DNA of 7,164 nt from a candidate division GN15 bacterium (GCA_014729205.1 WJKG01000157.1:1-7164), one strand, 5' to 3'; positions 1 through 6,413 are shown, numbered from the stretch's first letter. Notes: generated by a model from the letters alone, not told the origin. Made by a program: numbers and translations.

Positions 1-2
1 AA

Positions 3-31
3 CCCACCCCGGAGGGGTGGGGTACTCGTGT
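3..31. repeat. GC-rich hairpin repeat, copy 1
   Basis: A perfect 8-bp inverted repeat (CCCACCCC at 3-10, GGGGTGGG at 14-21) encloses a three-base GGA loop and is followed by G and TACTCGTGT. The same 29 bases recur at 68-96, and a diverged copy lies at 6488-6513. The window begins only two bases upstream, so the left edge of this copy cannot be defined. It is read as a dispersed intergenic palindromic repeat. A terminator role is unlikely because no T-run follows on either strand. Confidence 0.8.
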
Positions 32-61
32 TACCCATGTTGAGAAACGCACAATGTAGTC

Positions 62-96
62 CACGAGCCCACCCCGGAGGGGTGGGGTACTCGTGT
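62..96. repeat. GC-rich hairpin repeat, copy 2, with extended stem
   Basis: This copy is identical to copy 1 over 29 bases (68-96). It additionally has CACGAG at 62-67, which pairs with CTCGTG at 90-95. The element can therefore fold into a 14-bp stem made of CACGAG plus CCCACCCC, with a GTA bulge on the 3' side and a GGA loop. The spacing to copy 1 is 65 bp. It lies beyond the terminator of the aminotransferase gene and so outside that transcript. Confidence 0.8.
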
Positions 97-105
97 GCAG
101 GCCAC

Positions 106-133
106 AAAAAAGGCGGCCGGAAGATCGGCCGCC
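106..133 (-). terminator. Intrinsic terminator of rocD
   Basis: Read on the minus strand, an 8-bp perfect GC stem (GGCGGCCG at 126-133, pairing with the complement of 112-119) with a six-base loop is followed directly by six T residues (A at 106-111 on the plus strand). This is a textbook rho-independent terminator. It lies about 80 bases downstream of the rocD stop codon and faces the right way for that gene. Confidence 0.92.
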
Positions 134-166
134 TCTATTCTCACCCATATGATGGTCGGGGTTGAA

Positions 167-193
167 GTCCGAACCGCAGGGGTTCGGACCTAC
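167..193. repeat. Hairpin repeat in the rocD 3' untranslated region
   Basis: A perfect 9-bp inverted repeat, GTCCGAACC at 167-175 and GGTTCGGAC at 181-189, encloses the loop GCAGG and is followed by CTAC. It sits between the rocD stop codon and its terminator, so it would be transcribed as an RNA stem-loop. The stem differs from the other repeats in the window, but the 3' flank (stem end plus CCTAC) matches the hairpins at 6648-6675, 6751-6779 and 6793-6835. It is inferred to belong to the same class of dispersed palindromes. Confidence 0.7.
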
Positions 194-214
194 GATTCAT
201 GATGACAAATCGTG

Positions 215-1504
215 TTACCCGATCAACACTTTTTCCAGACGCTCGACAAGGTAGTCGATATCAGCGTCGGTCAGCACCAGCGGCGGGGAGATCCGGATGG
301 TGTGGCCGTAGGAATCGTTTGCCAGAACGCCGTTCTCGAGCAACTGGCGGCAGTAGTGCATGGCGTCGCCGTTGTTGACCTCGATCCCGATAAACAAACC
401 GCGGCCGCGCACCTCCTTCACATGCTTGGAGCGCGAGGCAACATCCTCGATTTTCGCTTTCAACTTGGCGCCCATCGTAGCCGACCGGCCAACCAGGTCC
501 TCGTCGACGATCACGTCGATTGCGGCGTTGGCGGCCACACAGGCCATCGGATAACCACCGTACGTCGAGCCGTCGCGGCCGGGCCAGAAGGCCATGTCCA
601 TCAGCTCGGAGTTGGCCACCATGACCGAGAGCGGAATGAGGCCGCCGGAGATCGCCTTGCCAAGGATGATGACATCGGGGATAGCATCGTCGCCCTCGTG
701 CTCGAAGGCAAACATCTTGCCGGTGCGGCCGAGGCCGACCTGGATCTCATCGAACATGAGGACGAGGTCGTGCTTGTCGGCGAGCTGGCGGAGCTGTTTG
801 AGGAAGCCATCGGGCGGAATCCACATGCCGCCCTCACCCTGCATCGGCTCGATCAGGATGCCGCAGGTATTCTTGTTGATCAGCTTCTCGACAGCTTCGA
901 GGTCGCCATAGGGAGCGGCGACAAAGCCGGGCGTGAGCGGCCCGAAACCTTCCTTGTACTTGTTGGTGGTCGAGAAGGAGACGGTGGTGATCATACGGCC
1001 GTGGAAGTTGCGGTCGAAGACGATGATTTCCTGCTTGCCGTCGGTGATCCCCTTCTTCTTGTAGCCGTAGAAGCGGGCGAGCTTGATGGCGGTCTCGACC
1101 GACTCGACGCCGCCGTTTTTCGGCAGGACTTTGTTGCCCTTGGCGCCGAAGCGGGGGCCGAGCTGCGGGATCATGGTCGCGACTTTCTTGAGCATGACGC
1201 CGAGGCTGTCGGTGTAGACGACGTTGGAGATGACCGAGCCGTAGTTGTTGTTCAAGGCGTCGACAAGCGCCTGGACCACTTTCGGGTGGTGGTGGCCCTG
1301 GTTGGCGGCGGAGTAGGCGGCGAGGCAGTCGAAGTATGTGTTGCCGTCCTGATTGGTCAGCCAGCAGCCTTCGGCCTTGCGTACGACGAGATCGATGCGG
1401 CCGTAATGGTGGGCGCCGAAGTTTTGTTCGGCGTGGTAGATATCGGCATCCGGGAGCGCCGAAAAGCCGATCGGCGCTTTTGTCATGGTGTTGGTCTCAG
1501 CCAT
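215..1504 (-). CDS. rocD: Ornithine aminotransferase (ornithine--2-oxo-acid transaminase)
   Basis: A 429-residue class III PLP-dependent aminotransferase, predicted cytoplasmic. It transfers the delta-amino group of ornithine to 2-oxoglutarate, giving glutamate-5-semialdehyde and glutamate, and so links arginine/ornithine with proline and glutamate. Residues aligned by eye with human OAT: GAHHY with Tyr34 (human Tyr55), AAYSAANQGH with Tyr64 (human Tyr85, which favours ornithine), NFHGR with Phe167 and Arg170 (human Arg180), EPMQGEGG with Glu224 (human Glu235), FDEIQVGLGRTGK with the cofactor Asp252, the PLP lysine Lys283 in LGKAISGG, GSTYGGYP near 312-319, and Arg404 in TIRISPPL (human Arg413). 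The whole ornithine-specific set is present, arguing against acetylornithine or GABA aminotransferase. The PLP-phosphate loop reads NGGVES instead of the usual NTGVEA, with a few extra residues before it. The Met1 start is supported by GGGGTGA (1509-1515, minus strand) four bases upstream; Met7 has no ribosome binding site. It is divergent from nfnAB, with its own promoter and terminator. Confidence 0.93.
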   Translation of the reverse strand: MAETNTMTKAPIGFSALPDADIYHAEQNFGAHHYGRIDLVVRKAEGCWLTNQDGNTYFDCLAAYSAANQGHHHPKVVQALVDALNNNYGSVISNVVYTDSLGVMLKKVATMIPQLGPRFGAKGNKVLPKNGGVESVETAIKLARFYGYKKKGITDGKQEIIVFDRNFHGRMITTVSFSTTNKYKEGFGPLTPGFVAAPYGDLEAVEKLINKNTCGILIEPMQGEGGMWIPPDGFLKQLRQLADKHDLVLMFDEIQVGLGRTGKMFAFEHEGDDAIPDVIILGKAISGGLIPLSVMVANSELMDMAFWPGRDGSTYGGYPMACVAANAAIDVIVDEDLVGRSATMGAKLKAKIEDVASRSKHVKEVRGRGLFIGIEVNNGDAMHYCRQLLENGVLANDSYGHTIRISPPLVLTDADIDYLVERLEKVLIG

Positions 1505-1557
1505 GTCGTCACCCCATTTCAGTCGTTAGAGTTGGTAAAAAACTGCTTCAGCACCGG

Positions 1558-1585
1558 TATATACTAGAATTGTCTTGAATGTCAA
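1558..1585 (-). promoter_or_regulatory. Sigma70-type promoter of rocD
   Basis: On the minus strand a consensus -35 box TTGACA (1580-1585) is separated by 16 bp from a -10 box TATATA (1558-1563). Transcription would start near 1551, giving a leader of about 47 bases before the rocD start codon. The match is among the best in the window and suggests a fairly strong promoter. Start site and activity are inferred. Confidence 0.75.
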
Positions 1586-1711
1586 GTGTTCACTTTGCGT
1601 GGGTTGATTCTGGAATATTTTCGGAATGTTCGGCCTGAAACGAAAGATTTTCTGTCTGCTTTTGTCATGATTGTGGTGTTTGGGGGCATGAAGAGGGGGC
1701 GAAAAGAGGCG

Positions 1712-1742
1712 TTGTCCGATCCTTTTGGGCAAAAATGGACAA
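1712..1742. promoter_or_regulatory. Candidate operator upstream of nfnA
   Basis: TTGTCC (1712-1717) and GGACAA (1737-1742) form a 6-bp inverted repeat separated by 19 bp, ending just before the candidate nfnA -35 box. A second small palindrome, TTTTG-GG-CAAAA (1723-1734), lies between the arms. The position would suit a repressor or redox-regulator site. The sequence is not one I recognise: it does not match the Rex-type TTGTGAA..TTCACAA. A chance occurrence is possible. Confidence 0.3.
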
Positions 1743-1749
1743 AATAACC

Positions 1750-1777
1750 TTGCTTTTTCCGGGTCTCGTTATATGTT
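1750..1777 (+). promoter_or_regulatory. Candidate promoter of nfnAB
   Basis: TTGCTT (1750-1755) and TATGTT (1772-1777) are 16 bp apart, a weak to moderate sigma70-like match about 38 bp upstream of the nfnA start codon. An alternative TTATAT hexamer at 1769-1774 has too short a spacer for this -35 box. Nothing better lies between the rocD promoter and nfnA. Confidence 0.45.
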
Positions 1778-1815
1778 CTGTCGCAAAGATCTAACCAGAC
1801 CAGCAGCGAGGGCAT

Positions 1816-2694
1816 ATGCCGAGGGTTGTAGACAATGTTCAGATCGGACCGATGACCTGGAAGATGCGGGTTGAGGTCCCCCGGCTGGTGGCGAAAGCCA
1901 AAGCCGGGCAGTTTGTTATCATTCGCGTGAACGAATCGGGGGAGCGTGTCCCCATGTCCATAGCCGGCCTGAACAAGGATGAGGGCCTGCTGACTATAAT
2001 CTACCAGGTGGTCGGGAAGACCTCGGCGCTGATGACGACAGTCGAGGGTGGCGGGGAGATTTCCGACTGTGTCGGGCCGCTCGGGGTGGCCTCGCATGTT
2101 GAAAACTGGGGAACGGCCTGTGTGGTTGGCGGCGGGATTGGGATCGCGCCGGTTTATCCGATTGCGCAGGCGTATAAGGAAGCCGGGAATAAGGTGATCA
2201 GTATAATCGGGGCTCGTTCGAAGGAGAATCTTTTCTACGAGAAGGAGCATGGCGAGGTCGCCGATGAGCTGCATGTGTGCACCGATGATGGTTCGTACGG
2301 GCATGCCGGGTTTGTTTCCGATGTGCTGGACAAGCTGTTGAAAGATGGGGCGCCGATCAAGATGGTGATGGCGATCGGGCCGGTGCCGATGATGCGGGTG
2401 GTGACTCGGGTTACCAAGGAGTACGAGGTGCCGACGTGGGTGTCGCTCAATCCGCTGATGGTGGACGGCACGGGGATGTGTGGCGGCTGCCGGGTGACGG
2501 TTGGCGGGGAGACGAAGTTTGCCTGCGTTGACGGTCCTGATTTTGACGGCCATGCGGTCGATTTTGATATACTGACCAAGCGCCTGAATGCGTACAAAGA
2601 GCAGGAGCGGCGGGCGATGAAGAAATTCCTGGACGATCCGCACTGCCGGCTGGCCGAGTCGGTCCGGCAGTTTACATATCCGGGCACGAAGTAG
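1816..2694 (+). CDS. nfnA: NADH-dependent reduced ferredoxin:NADP+ oxidoreductase subunit A (NfnA)
   Basis: A 292-residue small subunit of the cytoplasmic flavin-based electron-bifurcating Nfn transhydrogenase, which couples NADH and reduced ferredoxin to NADP+ reduction (reversible). This subunit carries FAD and one [2Fe-2S] cluster and handles NAD(H). The ferredoxin-NADP reductase fold is visible: RVPMSIAG at 44-51 is the FAD-binding motif, VGGGIGIAP at 104-112 and IGARSKE at 131-137 belong to the pyridine-nucleotide domain, and IGPVPMM at 187-193 is the usual C-terminal nucleotide-site motif. The [2Fe-2S] motif is DGTGMCGGC, with Cys222, Cys225 and Cys237 and the nearby Asp217; family members use three cysteines and an aspartate. 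LNPLMVDGTGMCG and FACVDGPDFDGH are diagnostic of the NfnA / sulfide dehydrogenase beta group. The ribosome binding site is GAGGG at 1808-1812, with only three bases before the ATG. nfnB follows after 25 bp. Homologues have also been named SudB or annotated as dihydroorotate dehydrogenase electron-transfer subunits; the nfnB neighbour settles it here. Confidence 0.93.
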   Translation: MPRVVDNVQIGPMTWKMRVEVPRLVAKAKAGQFVIIRVNESGERVPMSIAGLNKDEGLLTIIYQVVGKTSALMTTVEGGGEISDCVGPLGVASHVENWGTACVVGGGIGIAPVYPIAQAYKEAGNKVISIIGARSKENLFYEKEHGEVADELHVCTDDGSYGHAGFVSDVLDKLLKDGAPIKMVMAIGPVPMMRVVTRVTKEYEVPTWVSLNPLMVDGTGMCGGCRVTVGGETKFACVDGPDFDGHAVDFDILTKRLNAYKEQERRAMKKFLDDPHCRLAESVRQFTYPGTK

Positions 2695-2719
2695 AGTAGT
2701 TTAGCAGGATGGATGTGTA

Positions 2720-4147
2720 ATGGTTCAGAAGATCGAAAAGAAGGAGCGGATGAAAATCCAGCGGGCGCAGATGCCGGAACAGGCGCCTGAAGAGCGAGTC
2801 CGTAACTTCAATGAAGTTCCCCACGGCCTGACCGAGGAGCAGGCGCTTTCCGAGGCACAGCGGTGTCTGGAATGCAAGAAGGCGCCGTGTATCGATGGCT
2901 GCCCGGTGGAGGTCGATATCCCCGCGTTTATCAACCTGATCCTGGAGAAGGATTACGCGGCGGCGGCACGGAAGATCAAGGAGACGAATTCGCTTCCGGC
3001 GGTCTGCGGACGGGTCTGTCCGCAGGAAGAGCAGTGCGAGATCAAATGCGTGCTGGCGAAGAAGTTCAAGCCGGTGGCGATCGGGCATCTCGAGCGCTTT
3101 GTGGCCGACTACGAGCGCGAGAACGACCTTGTGCAGATTCCGGCCGTGGCGCCGCCGACCGGCAAGAAGGTCGCAATTGTCGGCTCCGGCCCGGCCGGGC
3201 TGACGGTGGCCGGTGACCTGGTCAAGCTGGGCCACGAGATCACGATTTTCGAGGCGCTGCACAAGCCGGGCGGGGTGCTGGTCTATGGTATCCCCGAGTT
3301 CCGCCTGCCCAAGAATATCGTGCAGGCCGAGTGCGACGCCATGCGTGACACCGGGGTCACATTCGAGAACTCGACGATTGTCGGAAAGATGGATACGATC
3401 GACGAGTTGTTCGAGCAGGGGTACGATGCGGTCTTTATCGGGACCGGCGCCGGCCTGCCGAATTTCATGGGGATCGAGGGCGAGCAGTTGATCGGGATCT
3501 ACTCGGCCAACGAGTACCTGACCCGCTCCAACCTGATGCGGGCGTTTGACGAAGAGGGCTATGACACGCCGATCATTCGCGGCACCAATGTTGCTGTGTT
3601 GGGCGGTGGCAATACGGCGATGGATGCCGTGCGCACATCGAAACGACTCGGGGCGGATCATTCGTATATCGTTTACCGTCGTTCCGAAGCCGAGATGCCG
3701 GCGCGCGCCGAAGAGATTCATCACGCAATGGACGAGGGGATCGAGTTCCACATGCTGACCACGCCGATCAAGTTTATCGGTGACGAGGAAGGTCGCGTGA
3801 AGCAGATGGAATGTCTGAAGATGGAACTGGGTCCGCCCGATGATTCCGGACGGCGTCGGCCGGTGCCGATCGAAGGCTCGAATTTCATCATGGATGTCGA
3901 CCTGGTCGTGGTCGCGATCGGGAACTCATCGAACCCGCTGATCCAGTCGACCACGCCGGGCTTGGAAACGAACCGCTGGGGGAATATCACGGTGAACCCG
4001 GAGACGATGCAGACCTCACGGCCGGGCGTGTACGCCGGCGGCGATATCGTGACCGGCGGTGCGACGGTTATCCTGGCGGCGGGCGCAGGCAAAAAGGCCG
4101 CGCGTGCGATTCATCAGTATTTGACGAACGGCGCCAAGCCGGAGTAG
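2720..4147 (+). CDS. nfnB: NADH-dependent reduced ferredoxin:NADP+ oxidoreductase subunit B (NfnB, GltD-like)
   Basis: A 475-residue large subunit of Nfn. It carries the bifurcating FAD, two [4Fe-4S] clusters and the NADP(H) site. The N-terminal cluster domain has Cys49, Cys52, Cys57 and Cys61 (CLECKKAPCIDGCP) and Cys96, Cys100, Cys106 and Cys110. Glu103-Glu104 lie in the stretch where NfnB is reported to use a glutamate ligand. Then follow the FAD motif VGSGPAG (154-160), the GltD-type GGVLVYGIPEFRLPK (184-198), the NADPH motif LGGGNTAMD (294-302) with YRRSEAEMPAR (319-329) for the 2'-phosphate, and the C-terminal FAD motif YAGGDIVTGGATV (438-450). Taken alone it could be called glutamate synthase small subunit (GltD) or GltA, but no large glutamate synthase gene is adjacent and nfnA immediately precedes it. 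The start is ambiguous: Met1 has AGGA ten bases upstream, whereas Met11 (2750) has AAGGAG only three bases upstream and gives a length nearer the family norm. Confidence 0.92.
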   Translation: MVQKIEKKERMKIQRAQMPEQAPEERVRNFNEVPHGLTEEQALSEAQRCLECKKAPCIDGCPVEVDIPAFINLILEKDYAAAARKIKETNSLPAVCGRVCPQEEQCEIKCVLAKKFKPVAIGHLERFVADYERENDLVQIPAVAPPTGKKVAIVGSGPAGLTVAGDLVKLGHEITIFEALHKPGGVLVYGIPEFRLPKNIVQAECDAMRDTGVTFENSTIVGKMDTIDELFEQGYDAVFIGTGAGLPNFMGIEGEQLIGIYSANEYLTRSNLMRAFDEEGYDTPIIRGTNVAVLGGGNTAMDAVRTSKRLGADHSYIVYRRSEAEMPARAEEIHHAMDEGIEFHMLTTPIKFIGDEEGRVKQMECLKMELGPPDDSGRRRPVPIEGSNFIMDVDLVVVAIGNSSNPLIQSTTPGLETNRWGNITVNPETMQTSRPGVYAGGDIVTGGATVILAAGAGKKAARAIHQYLTNGAKPE

Positions 4148-4171
4148 GCGAGGCGGCAAGAGTAGATTGAA

Positions 4172-4198
4172 GGCGGGTCGAAGGGCCCGTCTTTTTTT
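4172..4198 (+). terminator. Intrinsic terminator of the nfnAB operon
   Basis: GGCGGGTC (4172-4179) pairs with GGCCCGTC (4184-4191) in an 8-bp stem with two G-T wobbles and a GAAG tetraloop, followed by seven T residues (4192-4198). It begins 24 bases after the nfnB stop codon and separates the operon from the M48 gene. Confidence 0.92.
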
Positions 4199-4243
4199 GT
4201 GGCGGGCGTGACTTGCGTCGATAGAATAGAACAAAGTTCTGTC

Positions 4244-4263
4244 ACTCCTGCGAAGGCAGGAGT
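4244..4263. repeat. Short dispersed hairpin (ACTCCTGC / GCAGGAGT)
   Basis: An 8-bp perfect inverted repeat with a GAAG loop sits in the 305-bp gap between nfnB and the M48 gene. Stem-loops of the form CACTCCTGCGAA..GCAGGAGT are a commonly seen kind of dispersed intergenic palindrome in bacterial genomes. No T-run follows, so it is not a terminator. The rest of the gap (4199-4452) contains a promoter but no supportable gene. Confidence 0.6.
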
Positions 4264-4312
4264 CTATCTTCGGTGGTTGGAGCTGGGTCTAACCCGTTGT
4301 AATATCCACTCA

Positions 4313-4341
4313 TTGAGACTCGGCCCTCAGTTTTGTATACT
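4313..4341 (+). promoter_or_regulatory. Sigma70-type promoter of the M48 protease gene
   Basis: TTGAGA (4313-4318) and TATACT (4336-4341) are separated by an optimal 17 bp. The predicted start near 4348 gives a leader of about 105 bases before the ATG at 4453. It lies downstream of the nfnB terminator, so this gene is transcribed independently. No riboswitch-like structure was recognised in the leader. Confidence 0.7.
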
Positions 4342-4452
4342 CGGGGAAGATGGGTCGAGTCTCTCTCAGCAAGCTGTGGGCGATCCCGTTGAATCGACGT
4401 AGGAAGCACTCGTTCGTATTGGTGTGCGGGGGTTGAAAGGAGGCTGAATAGC

Positions 4453-6147
4453 ATGTTCCCCGATAGACTCACCACCATGTTGTGTTTCGCGATTCCCCTA
4501 TGTGCATTGTTCATATCGGGATCGCATGCAAATGAAGCAGAGGATGATCTTGAAGAGTGGCTCAAGGTGTATGAGGACTCGCTGTGTATTCTCAGAGGGA
4601 CAATGAACCACTCGTCGTTTACCTATCTGGATCCTCCCTTGGATTCTCTTGAAGTGTTTGCTGAAAGAACTGACGAGCGATGGTTCTTGTATCTAAAGGA
4701 TCGTCCCATAAGGATAATTGATACCGACACCAAGAACAGGGGTTCGAAGGTCGAGATCGAGTACGAATCTCGGGATCTCGGCAGACAGCGTATTGACATT
4801 TTCTCACCATCCAAAGAGATAATCGATATCGAAGTATGCGAAGAGCTGATGCAACAAGTATTTGCCTTCGATGATTCCCCGTTTCCGCGGTATTGGCTAG
4901 ATACTTGCAAGGAGATCGTACATGTGCGCGGGACCAACCACGTCCCACGCTGTGCCTATCTTGTCGATGACAATCTGACCTCGTCAGGTAAGTATCGACA
5001 GTGTCCTGCGTGTTTTAGACAGCGAGTCGAGATCCCAGGGTTGTCAATTGAGATGGCGCTCCGGGAGGGAGCAGTACAGACCTACGAACTCTACAACCGC
5101 GTGTCTTTCAATGATAGTTTGCAGGGGATCGCGCGAATTGCTGGGCAACGGGTCCTTGATAACTGGCCTCTACCACTGCGGGGTTACGACTACAGATTCC
5201 TCGTGACGTCATCGAAGGGGCTAAATGCAATGGCATTCCCGGCCGGATTGATCTACTTGCATGAAGGGATCTTAGCTGTCGTTGAAGACAGTGTCGAACT
5301 TGAGGCAGTATTGGCACACGAAATCGCGCATGTTGAATTGAGGCACGGGTACCGCACACTTCTCAAGCAACAAAAGGGGAACTTGTTGAGCTCTATCATT
5401 GCCTTGGGAGTTGGTGTGACAGCCGGTGCTGTCTCCGAGGATGCTGAAGTAGGAGCCGCATTCGGTGCGGCCACATTGGCCATTGCCGATGTAGCCACAA
5501 CACTCTCCGTTCAAGGGTACCGCCGGGCTCATGAACTCGAGGCTGATAATATCGCAGCACTCTATTTGACTGAGAATTACGGGCCCGACAGATTGAACGC
5601 ACTTCAATCTGTGCTCCAGAAGATGATCTATGCGGAAGATGTTGCTGAGTACTCTTTTGATGCGTCAGGAATGAGTACACATCCCACATCTATTGAGCGC
5701 AGGACGAGCCTTCGGTCCACTCAATCGCTAAATATCGGCCGTCCGACTTTCAAAGGTGTCGACTCCAGGAACCGAATGGTGGCGACCTTCAATGTGTATG
5801 CCATCTTCGTTGAGCGCAGAATCGTAGAGGTTTCTCCATCGGTTCAGAGAGGTTACGAGAGAAGGCGGTCCGGGGGCAAAGATACAACTTGGAACTACAC
5901 GCTATACGCTGCTATTGAGACGACGGAGTACCTCTACAAGAACCGTGAAGTCAAGCACATGGATGTGTTGGTTGGTGATGACGAACTACGTTTCGACAAC
6001 AAACAAGACACTGAAATCGCACCGATGGCAGGCGTCGGATGCATTTTTGAAATGACGAGCTCAAGAGACATAGCGTTCTCATCCATTAGTAGCATTGATG
6101 TTGATCTGGGAATCGATATGCGATTGCAGTGGGAGTTTATTGATTGA
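4453..6147 (+). CDS. Exported M48-family zinc metalloprotease with finger-like insert and unknown C-terminal domain
   Basis: A 564-residue predicted exported zinc endopeptidase. An N-terminal signal peptide (hydrophobic core about 8-22) has a likely signal-peptidase I site after Ala26 (SHA|NE), so it acts outside the cytoplasmic membrane. Residues 27-150 are unrecognised. Residues 152-187 contain His163-x3-Cys167 and Cys184-x2-Cys187, resembling the small Cys/His metal-binding module of Ada-like proteins. The protease domain (about 207-425) has LNAMAFPAGLIYLH (257-270), the zinc motif HEIAH (289-293), a Gly/Ala-rich hydrophobic stretch (310-350), the third-ligand motif ELEAD (Glu361..Asp365) and the late THP motif (409-411), in the order seen in BepA-like M48 proteins. 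BepA-type tetratricopeptide repeats are absent; residues 430-564 form a tail I do not recognise. A near-perfect ribosome binding site AAAGGAGG (4436-4443) lies nine bases before the ATG. GC is lower than in its neighbours (28/60 in two samples, against 45/60 in nfnB), suggesting transfer or a less constrained accessory gene. A role in envelope protein quality control is plausible but unproven. Confidence 0.85.
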   Translation: MFPDRLTTMLCFAIPLCALFISGSHANEAEDDLEEWLKVYEDSLCILRGTMNHSSFTYLDPPLDSLEVFAERTDERWFLYLKDRPIRIIDTDTKNRGSKVEIEYESRDLGRQRIDIFSPSKEIIDIEVCEELMQQVFAFDDSPFPRYWLDTCKEIVHVRGTNHVPRCAYLVDDNLTSSGKYRQCPACFRQRVEIPGLSIEMALREGAVQTYELYNRVSFNDSLQGIARIAGQRVLDNWPLPLRGYDYRFLVTSSKGLNAMAFPAGLIYLHEGILAVVEDSVELEAVLAHEIAHVELRHGYRTLLKQQKGNLLSSIIALGVGVTAGAVSEDAEVGAAFGAATLAIADVATTLSVQGYRRAHELEADNIAALYLTENYGPDRLNALQSVLQKMIYAEDVAEYSFDASGMSTHPTSIERRTSLRSTQSLNIGRPTFKGVDSRNRMVATFNVYAIFVERRIVEVSPSVQRGYERRRSGGKDTTWNYTLYAAIETTEYLYKNREVKHMDVLVGDDELRFDNKQDTEIAPMAGVGCIFEMTSSRDIAFSSISSIDVDLGIDMRLQWEFID

Positions 6148-6217
6148 ATAGGCCTGGGTGGCCCGCCCATTGGATGGGTTCCTCATACGTCCTGTACACA
6201 CCTTGCCATCACTCACC

Positions 6218-6327
6218 ACTTCCCCCACAGCTTCGATGGTGAATGCCAACAAGGACCGGTAAGTGGGGAAGTCCGGTCAAGCGCGATCGGGCTTCCCGCG
6301 GCAGGAAGCGGGTGAAAAAAACACCCG
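6218..6327. repeat. Cluster of overlapping inverted repeats
   Basis: Four inverted repeats overlap or adjoin here: ACTTCCCC (6218-6225) with GGGGAAGT (6265-6272); GACCGG (6254-6259) with CCGGTC (6273-6278); GCTTCC (6291-6296) with GGAAGC (6304-6309); and CGGGTG (6309-6314) with CACCCG (6322-6327) around seven A residues. The last is followed by A rather than T, so it is not a plus-strand terminator. The function is unknown. The arrangement may be a decayed small mobile element or a chance concentration. Confidence 0.4.
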
Positions 6328-6413
6328 AAAAATGACAAAACGAACCTATTTCGCTGTAACGCACTGTGGGTCACACTTGTACGGCGAAAAAGCTGGCTTG
6401 CGTCCCGAGACGG

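Noticed and set aside
3..96. A possible CRISPR array end (two identical 29-bp palindromic repeats with a 36-bp spacer).
   Set aside because: Only two copies are visible, no cas gene is in the window, and a diverged single copy occurs at 6488 in an unrelated intergenic region. A dispersed palindrome explains it better, though the upstream sequence is unseen.
212..1567. A 451-codon open frame on the plus strand, antisense to rocD.
   Set aside because: The rocD frame on the opposite strand has full family motifs, a ribosome binding site, a promoter and a terminator. The antisense frame has no recognisable motifs and arises from the GC-rich codon pattern.
1582..2643. A 353-codon open frame on the minus strand overlapping nfnA and the intergenic region.
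   Set aside because: It has a His/Arg/Pro-rich composition typical of an antisense shadow and no family motifs, and it covers a well-supported nfnA gene.
2672..3751. A 359-codon open frame on the minus strand opposite nfnB.
   Set aside because: Its composition is that of an antisense shadow; nfnB carries all cluster and nucleotide motifs.
4199..4402. A short open frame of 67 codons between nfnB and the M48 gene.
   Set aside because: It reads through the intergenic hairpin and the M48 promoter, has no ribosome binding site and shows no similarity I recognise.
6309..6332. Hairpin CGGGTG-A7-CACCCG as a terminator for the M48 gene.
   Set aside because: The stem is followed by A residues on the plus strand, and on the minus strand the T residues precede rather than follow the stem.
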